Source: Cognatishimia maritima
GTDB taxonomy: Bacteria > Pseudomonadota > Alphaproteobacteria > Rhodobacterales > Rhodobacteraceae
Length of the DNA stretch: 64,000 nucleotides
Direction: 5' to 3'
Assembly: GCF_900129685.1 (NCBI RefSeq)
Contig: NZ_FQWM01000006.1
Coordinates: forward strand, 62,001 to 126,000
How positions within the stretch are numbered: the first letter of the stretch is position 1; the number at the start of each line of letters is the position of its first letter. Shown one piece after another: positions 42,711 to 51,570 of the stretch. A model generated the notes under the pieces. It did not search any database, was not told the origin of the DNA, and worked only from the letters and a program-made list of their open reading frames with translations. The translations under genes were made by a program, and so were the position numbers.

Positions 42711-44357
42711 GTGATTCGAACCTTTATCCGACCTGCCCTGATCTGTGCAGCCCTCGGATTCGTGGCGGCCTATTGGGTTTATCATGCGACGCTTCGCGAC
42801 GAATTCAAAGCCCTGAAGATCAGTGGCGAGGCACGTTTGAATGAGGCGTCTTCGCGATTGCGACTGCAAATCGATGCCTTGCGCGCGCAGACAAATTTCA
42901 TTGCTGGTGCACCGCATTTGGTCACCACAGTTATGGAAGGTGACTTAGAAAGTGTATCCGATGATCTGACCGACTACGCGCTGACCTATGGCGCGACGCG
43001 CATCGACCTTTATGCACCGGATGGCACGCCCTTGGCGACTTCTGCATTTGCGCCGGCACCTGCCTCTGACAAATTGATCCAAGCGGCTTTGAATGGGCGA
43101 TTGGGCTATTCGCAGACAATCGAAGGCGAAAATCGGTTTTTCCAATTCAGCCGCGGCGTGACGACTTCTGCTGCTGATCCGATCGCTGCGCTGGTGGTCA
43201 CGGCTGATGTTGCAGCGCTGGAATTTGAATGGCCTGTGACGCCCGAAGTGATTGTGTTTCTGGATGACAGGCAAACCGCCTTTTCGACCAACCGCGCCAG
43301 CATTGCACTGTTCCCGCTTTTGGACTCCTCGGACACATTTGATTTCCACCTGCGTCCCACCAGCCGGACTGCGGGGGATCAGGTCTATCAATACGCGCTG
43401 CCAGGCACACCCGAGAAAGAAGCGCTGATCTTGTCGGCCTATGTGCCGCACTTTGATCTGACGGCGCAAATATTTCTTGAAACGCAGCAGGCAAGGAATA
43501 CGGCCATTGTTCGCGCGCTCTTGGCGGCGACGCTGGTTTTGATCATAGGTCTTGTCGCGGCGGTGGCAGCGCAGCAAAGACGGCGCCTAGAACTTGAGGC
43601 ACAGTATTCCGCGACGCTGGAAGCCCGCGTTGAGGAACGCACCGAGGAGTTGCGCAATGCGCAGGATGAGTTGGTCGAGGCGTCAAAGCTGGCGGCGCTG
43701 GGGCGGCTGTCTGCCGGGGTGAGCCACGAAATCAACCAGCCGCTCGCGGCAATAATGAATTTCGCCGAGAACTCTAAAAAGTTTCTGGAACGCGACAGAC
43801 CGGACCGGGCCAGCGAAAACCTTACGATGATCTCCAGCCAGGTTGAACGCATCAAACGGATCATCGGCAACCTGCGCGCCTTTGCACGGCAAGAGGTGGC
43901 CCCGACCGACCGGATTGATTTTTGCGATGTCGTGCGCGCCTCTCTCAGCGCCATGGACGATAGTTTGCGTGAAGCCGGCATTGATGTTTCGGTCGCGCTG
44001 CCATCCGCCCCAATAGAGGTCATCGCTGGCCGCGTGCGGCTTGAACAGGTGGTGCTAAACCTCATCTCCAACGCCGCAGATGCGATGGCCCAGAGTGATG
44101 TCAAAACGCTATCGGTACACCTTCGCACTGAAGGCGCAAACGCCGTTTTGACGGTTTCCGACAGCGGCAGCGGCATTGCCGATCCATCCCGTGTGTTTGA
44201 ACCGTTTTACACCACCAAAGAACTCGGCTCTTCCAAAGGGCTTGGCATGGGGCTGGCCCTGTCACACGGTTTGGTCACGCGGTTTGGCGGCACGCTGTCT
44301 TGTAAAAACCTCGACAAAGGCGCTGCGTTCACCATCAGCCTGCCAATCGCGGAGTGA
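42711..44357 (+). CDS. dctB: DctB-like sensor histidine kinase
   Basis: The 548-residue kinase starts at GTG 42711 with GGAG eight bases upstream; the longer in-frame ATG at 42516 would prepend about 65 residues over the promoter. It has a first helix (FIRPALICAALGFVAAYWVY), a periplasmic sensory region (about 40-250), a second helix (ALLAATLVLIIGLVAAVAAQ), a coiled coil, HisKA with SAGVSHEINQPLAAI and HATPase with NLISNAADAM, DSGSGI and GLGMGLALSHGL. It should sense the TRAP cargo and signal to the adjacent regulator. Divergent from the TRAP operon. Confidence 0.9.
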   Translation: MIRTFIRPALICAALGFVAAYWVYHATLRDEFKALKISGEARLNEASSRLRLQIDALRAQTNFIAGAPHLVTTVMEGDLESVSDDLTDYALTYGATRIDLYAPDGTPLATSAFAPAPASDKLIQAALNGRLGYSQTIEGENRFFQFSRGVTTSAADPIAALVVTADVAALEFEWPVTPEVIVFLDDRQTAFSTNRASIALFPLLDSSDTFDFHLRPTSRTAGDQVYQYALPGTPEKEALILSAYVPHFDLTAQIFLETQQARNTAIVRALLAATLVLIIGLVAAVAAQQRRRLELEAQYSATLEARVEERTEELRNAQDELVEASKLAALGRLSAGVSHEINQPLAAIMNFAENSKKFLERDRPDRASENLTMISSQVERIKRIIGNLRAFARQEVAPTDRIDFCDVVRASLSAMDDSLREAGIDVSVALPSAPIEVIAGRVRLEQVVLNLISNAADAMAQSDVKTLSVHLRTEGANAVLTVSDSGSGIADPSRVFEPFYTTKELGSSKGLGMGLALSHGLVTRFGGTLSCKNLDKGAAFTISLPIAE

Positions 44358-44360
44358 CAC

Positions 44361-44969
44361 ATGCTGACCAAAGTTCTGATCATCGAAGACGACACCGTTC
44401 TGCGCAATTCCATCGCTCAAACGTTGGAACTGGAAGACCTTGATCCGATACCAACAAATGGGTTCACACAGGCGCGACGATCGATCCGGTCCAATTTTCG
44501 CGGGGTGATCCTGTCTGACATCCGCATGCCTGATCACGATGGGTTTGACGTACTGCGGTTTGCCCAGACCAAGGACCCTGATCTGCCCGTCATTCTTTTG
44601 ACCGGGCATTCCGACGTGCCAACCGCAAAACGCGCCCTGAAAGAAGGGGCCTATGATTATCTGGAAAAACCTTGCCCGCCCGACACGATGCTGGAAACGC
44701 TGCACCGTGCCCTATCACATCGTGCCTTGATCCTTGAAAACCGTGAAGTACGGGATGAGCTGGAACAGATCAGCATGGACCAGACGGTGGGCACCTTGTC
44801 AGAACGACTGGAAACCCATGAACGCCGCATTATCGAAAGCGCTTTGTATGAGGCCGACGGGAAGGTGGCGCAGGCTGCCGAGGCTTTGGGCATCCCGCGC
44901 AACACGCTTTATGACCGTATGGGCAAGCTGCAGATCATCGCCAAGGCTTTCCGTAAAAGCAGCATGTGA
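44361..44969 (+). CDS. Response regulator with receiver and Fis-type HTH, AAA+ domain absent
   Basis: The 202-residue regulator has a receiver domain (D53, K103) followed by about 20 residues and a Fis-type helix-turn-helix (VAQAAEALGIPRNTLYDRMGKL, 169-190). Its HTH and the LSERLETHERRIIESAL lead-in look like DctD, yet the central AAA+ sigma-54 domain (about 240 residues) is missing. It would therefore work without sigma-54, like PrrA/ActR. It starts three bases after the DctB-like kinase stop and is its probable partner. Confidence 0.88.
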   Translation: MLTKVLIIEDDTVLRNSIAQTLELEDLDPIPTNGFTQARRSIRSNFRGVILSDIRMPDHDGFDVLRFAQTKDPDLPVILLTGHSDVPTAKRALKEGAYDYLEKPCPPDTMLETLHRALSHRALILENREVRDELEQISMDQTVGTLSERLETHERRIIESALYEADGKVAQAAEALGIPRNTLYDRMGKLQIIAKAFRKSSM

Positions 44970-45093
44970 CGACTTCGTCACGACTTGTTGTTGACTTGCT
45001 TGGCGTCACAAGCGACAAGACCCGCGAACCATATACCCGCAACCGGGCGTTCTGTTGGCGCCAAACTGACGAGGAGCTTCTGGCCTTGCCCAG

Positions 45094-47052
45094 ATGAACA
45101 CCATGTCCCAGATTTCCCTGACTTTCCCCGATGGCAACGCGCGTTCCTACGACGCAGGCGTCACCCCTGCCGAGGTCGCAGCCTCCATCGCATCTTCCCT
45201 TGCAAAAAAGGCCATTTCAGCAACGGTTGATGGCCAGCATTGGGACCTCGCATGGCCGATTGAGGCCGACGCGCAGATTGCAATCAACACGTTGAAAGAC
45301 AACGACGCCGAGGCGCTCGAACTGATCCGCCACGACTGCGCCCATATCATGGCCCGCGCCGTGCAAGAGATTTGGCCCGACGTCAAAGTCACTATCGGCC
45401 CCGTCATCGAACACGGCTGGTATTATGATTTCGACCGTGAAGAGCCTTTCACGCCCGAAGATCTCGGTCTCATCGAAAAGAAGATGAAAGAGATCATCAA
45501 CAAGCGCGATCCCGTCCGCACAGAGGTCTGGGAGCGCGATGTTGCGGTCAAATACTACGAAGATCGTGGCGAGCCCTATAAAGTCGAACTGATCGAAAGC
45601 ATTCCCGGCGATGAACCGCTGCGCATGTATTGGCATGGCGACTGGCAAGACCTTTGCCGTGGCCCGCACTTGCAGCACACAGGTCAAGTGCCAGCAGATG
45701 CCTTCAAGTTGATGTCTGTTGCTGGGGCCTATTGGCGCGGCGACAGCAACCGCGCGATGCTACAGCGTATCTACGGTGTGGCCTTCAAAAACAAAGAAGA
45801 CCTGAAAAAGCACCTCACCTTCCTAGAGGAAGCCGAAAAGCGCGATCACCGTCGTTTGGGCCGCGAGATGGACCTCTATCATATGCAGGAAGAGGCACCC
45901 GGACAGGTCTTTTGGCACCCCAACGGCTGGACGGTTTATACCGAATTGCAAGATTACATGCGCCGTCAGCAACGTCGCGGCGGTTATGTCGAGGTCAACA
46001 CACCTCAGGTGGTAGATCGCAAGCTGTGGGAGAAATCCGGCCACTGGGATAAGTACCAGGAAAACATGTTCATCGTTGAAGTGGACGAGGAGCACGCGCG
46101 CGAAAAAGCCGTGAATGCCCTGAAGCCGATGAACTGCCCGTGCCACGTGCAGATCTTCAACCAAGGTCTGAAATCCTACCGCGACCTGCCATTGCGCATG
46201 GCCGAATTCGGGTCATGTGCGCGTTATGAACCATCAGGCGCGCTGCACGGTATCATGCGCGTGCGCGGGTTTACGCAGGACGATGGCCACATCTTCTGTA
46301 CCGATGACCAGATCACGTCAGAAACCAAAGTCTTCATCGACTTCCTGTCTAAAATCTATGCCGACCTTGGTTTTAACGATTGGACCATCAAACTGTCGAC
46401 CCGCCCGGAACAGCGGATCGGGTCCGATGAAACTTGGGATGAAATGGAAAAGGCACTTGGCGATGCCTGTAAGGCAGCGGGGCACGACTTCGAAATCCTC
46501 GAAGGCGAAGGCGCGTTTTATGGTCCGAAGCTGGAGTTCACCCTGACCGACGCCATTGGCCGGAATTGGCAATGCGGCACGCTGCAGGTGGACGCAAACC
46601 TACCGGAACGTCTTGAGGCCAATTACATCGGTGCCGATGGCGAAAAGCACCGTCCGGTCATGCTGCATCGCGCGACCTTGGGGTCGTTTGAACGGTTTAT
46701 TGGCATTCTGATCGAAGAGCACGCAGGCAAACTGCCCTACTGGCTCGCCCCGCGTCAGGTGGTTGTGGCGGCGATTGTGTCTGATGCCAACGATTACTGC
46801 CTTGAAGTGGTCCAAGCGCTGAAAGCGGCTGGCGTGCGCGCCGAGGCCGACTTGCGCAACGAAAAGATCAACTACAAGGTCCGCGAGCATTCTGTGGGCA
46901 AGGTGCCGGTCATCCTCGCCTGCGGAAAGAAGGAAGTCGAGGACCGTTCGGTCACCGTGCGCCGCCTTGGGGAAAAGCAAACCCAAGTCCAGACGCTCGA
47001 CGAAATTGTTACAAGCCTTGGTGTCGAAGCAACACCACCAGATCGCCGCTGA
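45094..47052 (+). CDS. thrS: Threonyl-tRNA synthetase
   Basis: The 652-residue enzyme has the TGS domain (residues about 4-65), the editing domain with [18 protein letters not shown] and the metal-binding core [10 protein letters not shown] and [26 protein letters not shown], followed by the class II anticodon-binding end. It charges tRNA-Thr. The start is ATG 45094 (MNTMSQ) or, more usual in the family, [11 protein letters not shown] at 45103; the only GAGGAG is 17 bases upstream of the first. Ended by a strong hairpin. Confidence 0.97.
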   Translation: MNTMSQISLTFPDGNARSYDAGVTPAEVAASIASSLAKKAISATVDGQHWDLAWPIEADAQIAINTLKDNDAEALELIRHDCAHIMARAVQEIWPDVKVTIGPVIEHGWYYDFDREEPFTPEDLGLIEKKMKEIINKRDPVRTEVWERDVAVKYYEDRGEPYKVELIESIPGDEPLRMYWHGDWQDLCRGPHLQHTGQVPADAFKLMSVAGAYWRGDSNRAMLQRIYGVAFKNKEDLKKHLTFLEEAEKRDHRRLGREMDLYHMQEEAPGQVFWHPNGWTVYTELQDYMRRQQRRGGYVEVNTPQVVDRKLWEKSGHWDKYQENMFIVEVDEEHAREKAVNALKPMNCPCHVQIFNQGLKSYRDLPLRMAEFGSCARYEPSGALHGIMRVRGFTQDDGHIFCTDDQITSETKVFIDFLSKIYADLGFNDWTIKLSTRPEQRIGSDETWDEMEKALGDACKAAGHDFEILEGEGAFYGPKLEFTLTDAIGRNWQCGTLQVDANLPERLEANYIGADGEKHRPVMLHRATLGSFERFIGILIEEHAGKLPYWLAPRQVVVAAIVSDANDYCLEVVQALKAAGVRAEADLRNEKINYKVREHSVGKVPVILACGKKEVEDRSVTVRRLGEKQTQVQTLDEIVTSLGVEATPPDRR

Positions 47053-47084
47053 GCCATTGTAACAATTCTCACGTCCAAAACTTG

Positions 47085-47112
47085 AAATGCCGGGGCCCAC
47101 GCCCCGGCATTT
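47085..47112 (+). terminator. Terminator after thrS
   Basis: AAATGCCGGGGC and GCCCCGGCATTT form a twelve-base-pair perfect stem with a four-base loop, followed by TCCGTTATTTT. The T run is imperfect but the stem is very strong. Confidence 0.85.
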
Positions 47113-47271
47113 CCGTTATTTTGGGCCATATCGCCCGCGATCCGTTCACGCCAGATAACAGCGCTGTGACCCACGAATGCGTTATTGGAGAATGAGTGCT
47201 GACCCCGGTTAGGGTGACCTCATGCCGCGAAACGTGGCTGGAATTCGTAACCGTATTTAGGAACCTTACAC

Positions 47272-47577
47272 ATGTCCAAAACTGTAAAAACTCTGGCAGC
47301 CGCCGCTTCTGTTGCAGCCGCAATGACAGCAATGACCTCCACCACTGCGCACGCAATGGACAAAGAAAAATGCTTTGGCGTTTCTCTGGCAGGTAAGAAC
47401 GACTGCGCCGCTGGCCCAGGCACCACATGCGCCGGTACATCCAAAGTTGACTACCAAGGCAACGCTTGGACTCTGGTCGACGCAGGTACCTGCGCCGAAA
47501 TCGAACTGCCTGCAATGGCAGACGGCACCGCGCGTATGGGGTCCCTGGAAGCACTGGATCGCGACCTGCCAGCATAA
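47272..47577 (+). CDS. bufA1: Bufferin-type RiPP precursor (DUF2282/BufA1)
   Basis: The 101-residue precursor has a Sec-type signal ([20 protein letters not shown], cut after AHA, residue 28). The mature part of about 73 residues holds four cysteines (C34, C45, C53, C74) spaced [12 protein letters not shown] and then GTTC and GTC, the DUF2282 pattern. In Caulobacter such proteins are bufferins: the MNIO enzyme turns central cysteines into thiooxazoles that bind copper in the periplasm. Here the next three genes are the matching maturation set. Family and context are clear; modification is inferred. Confidence 0.88.
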   Translation: MSKTVKTLAAAASVAAAMTAMTSTTAHAMDKEKCFGVSLAGKNDCAAGPGTTCAGTSKVDYQGNAWTLVDAGTCAEIELPAMADGTARMGSLEALDRDLPA

Positions 47578-47650
47578 GGCACCTGCGACACCTGTTTGGC
47601 CCTGCTTCCCTCGCAGGGCCATTCATCGTTCATAGACCAAGGCCCGCCCG

Positions 47651-48514
47651 ATGTTTGACACCCATGATCAGCCCCGCGCCCTGCCCCTGAAACCCGGGGT
47701 TGGCTACAAGCCGCAGCATTTTTCGGACTTGCTGGAAAATCCGGGGCATGTCGGCTGGCTTGAGATCCACGCAGAGAACTACATGGGCATGGGTGGTCGC
47801 CCGCTGGCGCAATTGCGTCACCTCGCAGAACAATTCCCGATTTCCGTGCATGGCGTTGGCCTGTCGATTGGCGGAGAATCCCCGCTTGATCCAGAGCACC
47901 TTGCGCGACTGAAACATCTTGTGGACTGGCTTAATCCCACGGTTTTCTCTGAACATCTTGCATGGTCCACGCATGAAGGCAGCTATTTTAACGATTTGCT
48001 GCCGCTCCCCTATACATCCGAAACGTTGACGCGGGTCGCTAACCATATTGATCAATTGCAAAACACCATCGGTCGCCAGATGCTGCTGGAGAATCCGTCC
48101 AGCTACCTGAAGTTCGCTGAAAGCACATGGTCCGAACCTGATTTCCTGCGTGAACTGGCGCAGCGCACAGGCTGCGGGTTGCTGCTGGATGTGAACAACG
48201 TTTTTGTTTCAGCGACCAACCTTGAATACGATCCGCGCGCCTATATCGATGATTATCCGCTGGAACAGGTGGGCGAGATTCACCTTGGCGGGCATGATGA
48301 AGACGAAGATGACCACGGTAAACCTCTGTTGATTGACAGCCACGGCGCAGAGATCGTCGATCCGGTCTGGGCGCTCTTGGATCATACCTTGGAACAATCT
48401 GGCCCGCGCCCGATCCTGATTGAATGGGATACAGATGTGCCGGAATGGCCGGTGCTGTCCGCCGAGGCCGACCGCGCGGCGGCTGCGCTTGCAAACCTAA
48501 AGGTGGGCGCATGA
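47651..48514 (+). CDS. bufB1: MNIO (DUF692) oxygenase, bufferin-modifying
   Basis: The 287-residue TIM-barrel protein is of DUF692, the multinuclear non-heme iron oxidative enzymes. Ligand strands seen are WLEIHAENYM, ISVHGVGLSIGG, FSEHLAW, LLENPSSY, LLLDVNNVFVSA, VGEIHLGGHDE and LLIDSHGAEIV, giving the conserved His/Asp/Glu set. MbnB of methanobactin synthesis is a relative. It oxidises precursor cysteines. It begins 73 bases after bufA1 and overlaps bufC1 by four bases (ATGA). Confidence 0.92.
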   Translation: MFDTHDQPRALPLKPGVGYKPQHFSDLLENPGHVGWLEIHAENYMGMGGRPLAQLRHLAEQFPISVHGVGLSIGGESPLDPEHLARLKHLVDWLNPTVFSEHLAWSTHEGSYFNDLLPLPYTSETLTRVANHIDQLQNTIGRQMLLENPSSYLKFAESTWSEPDFLRELAQRTGCGLLLDVNNVFVSATNLEYDPRAYIDDYPLEQVGEIHLGGHDEDEDDHGKPLLIDSHGAEIVDPVWALLDHTLEQSGPRPILIEWDTDVPEWPVLSAEADRAAAALANLKVGA

Positions 48515-49284
48515 CTGTCACCCAGACAGAGTTTCGTGCAGCCATGTTAAACGTGGATATTGCCGTCCCCGCCGGGCTGGTCGATACGCACGACCGCCCA
48601 GCTGGCAGTCGCTTTGATGTCTATCGCAACAATGTCGCTGTCTCTCTGACCGAGGCGCTTGAAACCGGGTTTCCGGTGATCGCCAAATTACTTGGTGAGG
48701 CAAATTTCAAAGCCATTGCAGGGGTGTTCCTGCGACAGTCCCCGCCAGAAGCCCCTGTTATGATGCATTATGGTGCAGCGTTCCCGCAATTCCTGCGAGA
48801 ATTTCAGCCGTTGCAGCACCTTGGCTATTTGGGCGATGTCGCCGAAATCGAGCTTGCCCTGCGGCGCAGCTATCACGCGGCGGACAGTCAGGGCGTGCCC
48901 GGCGACGCTTTGGCGCAAATTGCGCCAGAGGCCTTGGCTGGCGCGCGGCTTTCATTGGCACCGTCTTTAGAAGTCGTTCGGTCCCATTGGCCGATCTATG
49001 ACATCTGGGCCTTCAACACCTACCAAGGCCGCCCCAAACCTGAAGCCCGAGCACAGAATGTCGTGGTTCTGCGCCCAGAGTTTGACCCGGAACCGCATCC
49101 TCTTCCCACCGGTGGCGCGTCGTTCATCAAAGAGATTCATCGCGGACGCACGCTGGGCGAAGCCGCTGACATCACATCCAATTTGGCCGAGGACTTAGAC
49201 CTTGGCGCTGTGCTTGGCTTATTGCTCAGCAAGGGTGCAATCACCAATATCACCGCCGCCGAACAAAATGAGGAAGATCAATGA
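48511..49284 (+). CDS. bufC1: DUF2063 partner protein of the MNIO enzyme
   Basis: The 257-residue protein has the DUF2063 N-terminal region (QTEFRAAMLNVDIAVPAGL, RFDVYRNNVAVSLTEALETGFPVIAKLLGEANFKAIAGVFLRQ) and a C-terminal winged-type region (WAFNTYQ onward). In MNIO pathways such partners bind the precursor and deliver it to the oxygenase. The ATG at 48511 follows AAGGTG and overlaps the bufB1 stop, so earlier in-frame starts within bufB1 are unlikely. It overlaps bufD1 by four bases. Confidence 0.9.
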   Translation: MTVTQTEFRAAMLNVDIAVPAGLVDTHDRPAGSRFDVYRNNVAVSLTEALETGFPVIAKLLGEANFKAIAGVFLRQSPPEAPVMMHYGAAFPQFLREFQPLQHLGYLGDVAEIELALRRSYHAADSQGVPGDALAQIAPEALAGARLSLAPSLEVVRSHWPIYDIWAFNTYQGRPKPEARAQNVVVLRPEFDPEPHPLPTGGASFIKEIHRGRTLGEAADITSNLAEDLDLGAVLGLLLSKGAITNITAAEQNEEDQ

Positions 49285-49841
49285 ACACGCTGATAAACAT
49301 GCATAATACTGTGTTCTCACGCCTGCAAAGCCAAGACTGGATTCTGACGTCTTTGGCGCGGCTGCTCTTTGCTGCGATCCTGTTCGTTTATTACTGGAAC
49401 TCTGGGCTGACAAAACTGGGCGACGGGCTTTTTGGTATTTTCTCACCCTCAACCGGGGCCTATGCGCAAATCTGGCCCCGTGTGCTTGAAGCGGTCAGCT
49501 ATAACACCAGCGAACTAAGCCTATTTCACTGGCTCGTGGTCTTTGCTGGCACCGTCGCCGAATTTGTGCTGCCAGTGTTGATCGTCGTCGGATTGCTGAC
49601 CCGTCTCGCATCACTTGGCATGATCGGTTTTGTCGTTATGCAGTCGCTGACCGACATTTACGGCCATGGCGCCGATGCCGACACGATTGGCGCTTGGTTT
49701 GACCGTGTTTCTGACGCGCACATCATGGATCAACGCGCCTTTTGGGTCTTCTTATTGCTGGTGCTGGTGATCAAAGGCGCGGGGCCACTGTCCATCGACC
49801 GCCTTCTGGCCCGCCGCCAAACGGCCCCTGTGCCCGCATAA
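49281..49841 (+). CDS. bufD1: DoxX family membrane protein of the bufferin cluster
   Basis: The 186-residue protein has four helices and the DoxX pattern (LLFAAILFVYYWNSGLTKLG, FAGTVAEFVLPVLIVVGLLTR, FVVMQSLTDIYGHGAD). DoxX proteins are common companions of DUF2282/DUF692/DUF2063 genes and might handle electrons or copper in the membrane; the role is unknown. Coupled by an ATGA overlap to bufC1. Last gene in the operon. Confidence 0.88.
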   Translation: MNTLINMHNTVFSRLQSQDWILTSLARLLFAAILFVYYWNSGLTKLGDGLFGIFSPSTGAYAQIWPRVLEAVSYNTSELSLFHWLVVFAGTVAEFVLPVLIVVGLLTRLASLGMIGFVVMQSLTDIYGHGADADTIGAWFDRVSDAHIMDQRAFWVFLLLVLVIKGAGPLSIDRLLARRQTAPVPA

Positions 49842-49856
49842 TTGATCGAAAGGCGC

Positions 49857-50225
49857 TTAGAAATGCGCCTTTTCTTCGTCGGGTTTTCCAGCTGAGACGG
49901 CCATGATCCCTGCAAGCCCGGCAAAGGCAATTGGGAACATCGTGAAGACGTTAAAGCCGAACCCGACATACATCCACCCTGCTGAAATCAGCAAAAGGAT
50001 CCCGGCCCAGAGCGCGCGAGAGCGCGCCATTGCGCCACCGGCAATCGCCAAAAGCGGGGCCATAAGGGATGTCGAGCGGACAAGTTCGATATTTTCTACC
50101 TGCTCTGCAACGCCCTCTAATTCGCCCCATGACTCGATGGCAGCCGTGTAACCCCACCCAAAAAACCCGACGATCATGCCGACAATACCGGCAATGATGC
50201 CTAGAACCAGTGCTGCGTTTCTCAT
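49857..50225 (-). CDS. Small four-helix membrane protein, unknown function
   Basis: The 122-residue protein has an N-terminal helix (LVLGIIAGIVGMIVGFFGWGY), a polar region (ESWGELEGVAEQVENIELVR) and three further helices; the C-terminus (KPDEEKAHF) is charged. I do not recognise a family. ATG 50225 with GGGAGA upstream is chosen over a frame extension that would overlap the ArsC-like gene. It follows that gene on the same strand, 41 bases away, so the two are probably co-transcribed. Confidence 0.7.
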   Translation of the reverse strand: MRNAALVLGIIAGIVGMIVGFFGWGYTAAIESWGELEGVAEQVENIELVRSTSLMAPLLAIAGGAMARSRALWAGILLLISAGWMYVGFGFNVFTMFPIAFAGLAGIMAVSAGKPDEEKAHF

Positions 50226-50266
50226 AAATCTCTCCCGCTGCTCTGCTTTAAGATAGGCAATGCGCC

Positions 50267-50581
50267 CTAGGACGCCAAGGCCACCTGCACATCTTTGCCC
50301 CACCCCAGATAAAGCGTACCGTCTTTGTTGATCAGGGGCCGTTTCATCAAAGTGGGGTGCTCTGCAAGCAAGGACAGCGCCGGTTTGGCGCGCTCGGCAT
50401 CGCCAAGATTGCGCCATGTGGTGGAGCGTGTGTTGACCAATGCATCGCCAAATTGGGCATGGGCCTGCGCCAAAACCTCTGCGGGCACACCGTCCGCGCG
50501 CACGTCCACAAATGCGGCCTCTGGTAGCGATTTCAGCGCCTTGCGGCAGGTATCACAGGTTCTTAGACCAAAAAGTTGCAT
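50267..50581 (-). CDS. ArsC/Spx-like thioredoxin-fold protein
   Basis: The 104-residue protein has the ArsC/Spx fold: LFGLRTCDTCRKAL with a CxxC at residues 9-12 and the conserved TWRNLG and PTLMKRPLI segments. Glutaredoxin-coupled arsenate reductases have CX3-5R and no second Cys, so a CxxC form is more like YffB/Spx-type proteins of unknown substrate. There is no arsenic operon around it. The start has the normal MQLFGLRTCDT form. Confidence 0.85.
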   Translation of the reverse strand: MQLFGLRTCDTCRKALKSLPEAAFVDVRADGVPAEVLAQAHAQFGDALVNTRSTTWRNLGDAERAKPALSLLAEHPTLMKRPLINKDGTLYLGWGKDVQVALAS

Positions 50582-50743
50582 CTTTTTTGCTCCTCGCGAG
50601 GTTTACCTAGGGTAAAGCAATCATTTTCATATGGGTTTTGCTTGATTTTTACATTGCGCGTGCAATCATTCCAGCGTGGCATTTTGTTTCGCGCGCTCAT
50701 ACTGGCGGAGTTCAGGCGACGAGCCATCGGATCACTTGCTGTA

Positions 50744-50760
50744 CCCCGGCGTTACCGGGG
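50744..50760 (+). promoter_or_regulatory. Leader hairpin of the cold-shock gene
   Basis: CCCCGG and CCGGGG form a six-base-pair stem with a five-base loop 28 bases upstream of the cold-shock ATG, inside a leader of up to about 170 bases. AAGGAG lies at 50777-50782. Such leaders in csp genes act as RNA thermosensors or stability elements; the function here is inferred. Confidence 0.4.
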
Positions 50761-50788
50761 CGACTGATGGAAGAAGAAGGAGAACGGT

Positions 50789-50995
50789 ATGCCAAGTGGC
50801 ACCGTAAAATGGTTTAACACAACCAAAGGCTACGGCTTTATTGCACCGGACGAAGGCGGCAAGGACGTTTTTGTTCATATTTCCGCGGTGGAACGGTCTG
50901 GATTGACTGGTCTTGCCGACAACCAAAAAGTTGAGTTTGAACTGTCAGAAGGGCGCGATGGGCGTCAGATGGCAACCGACCTAAAAGTTTCATAA
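50789..50995 (+). CDS. Cold-shock protein (CspA family)
   Basis: The 68-residue OB-fold protein begins MPSGTVKWFNTTKGYGFIAPDEGGKDVFVHISAV, with both RNA-binding motifs (KGYGFI and DVFVHIS). It binds single-stranded RNA/DNA and melts mRNA structure. A leader with a GC hairpin at 50744-50760 precedes a strong ribosome site. It is followed by a hairpin at 51004-51021. Single gene. Confidence 0.96.
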   Translation: MPSGTVKWFNTTKGYGFIAPDEGGKDVFVHISAVERSGLTGLADNQKVEFELSEGRDGRQMATDLKVS

Positions 50996-51003
50996 GAACG
51001 CGC

Positions 51004-51021
51004 GGGGCGTGTGAACGCCCC
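51004..51021 (+). terminator. Likely terminator after the cold-shock gene
   Basis: GGGGCGT and ACGCCCC form a seven-base-pair stem with a four-base loop nine bases past the stop. The T run is weak (CTCACCTTCC), so efficiency is uncertain. Confidence 0.5.
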
Positions 51022-51069
51022 TCACCTTCCCGATCATAAGCGTCTTGTTCTGCGCGAGAACCACCGGCC

Positions 51070-51408
51070 TTAGTTGGTGGTATAACAGCCCTTTTCGCCA
51101 ACTGGACAAACGATCCGGGATTTTTGTACCTTTTTCACGGCTTTCGGCGTGTGGCACATTTCTCCGGCCACGGGCACACCACAGCTGATCATGCCGCCTG
51201 CCTGCACAGGCTGCAGACCCGCCGGACAGACATTGTCACTGGAAGATGCCGCACGATAAATGCAGCCAGAAGGCGTCAGTGGTGGCACTTTCGGGACGAA
51301 TTCCACAATCGGGTCTTCTTTGATCTTGCAGGGGAAGATCACGCAGGTCGCATGGGCGGGTGAAGCCACGGCGACAAGCGCCGCCAGCATCAGCGATTTC
51401 TTAAACAT
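51070..51408 (-). CDS. Secreted cysteine-rich small protein, unknown function
   Basis: The 112-residue protein has a clear Sec signal (MFKKSLMLAALVAVASPAHA). The mature part of 92 residues contains eight cysteines in pairs (CVIFPC, CIY, VCPAG, SCGVP, EMCHTP, VCPVG, GCYTTN). Eight cysteines in a small exported protein suggest four disulfides or a metal site. I know no family. Its start faces folA, with an intergenic gap of 162 bases that shows nothing specific. Confidence 0.65.
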   Translation of the reverse strand: MFKKSLMLAALVAVASPAHATCVIFPCKIKEDPIVEFVPKVPPLTPSGCIYRAASSSDNVCPAGLQPVQAGGMISCGVPVAGEMCHTPKAVKKVQKSRIVCPVGEKGCYTTN

Positions 51409-51570
51409 CGGGTCACCTATTCCTGTTTGGTCTGCTCTGATTTTTAAGGTGTGTTTTCTAAGCTGTAGACTACAAGATTTTGAGATTCAGTCAATTTTTC
51501 CAATTCGCATTTGCTGGCCCGGCCCGGGCTTTTGTCAAAAGCGTGATATTTTTGAATCCCTTTGCAGGCC

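Noticed and set aside
47113-47271. Metal-sensor or ECF sigma site before the bufferin precursor
   Set aside because: GTGACC- and GTAACC-like words occur, but spacing to a -10 and to the start does not fit a clear ECF promoter.
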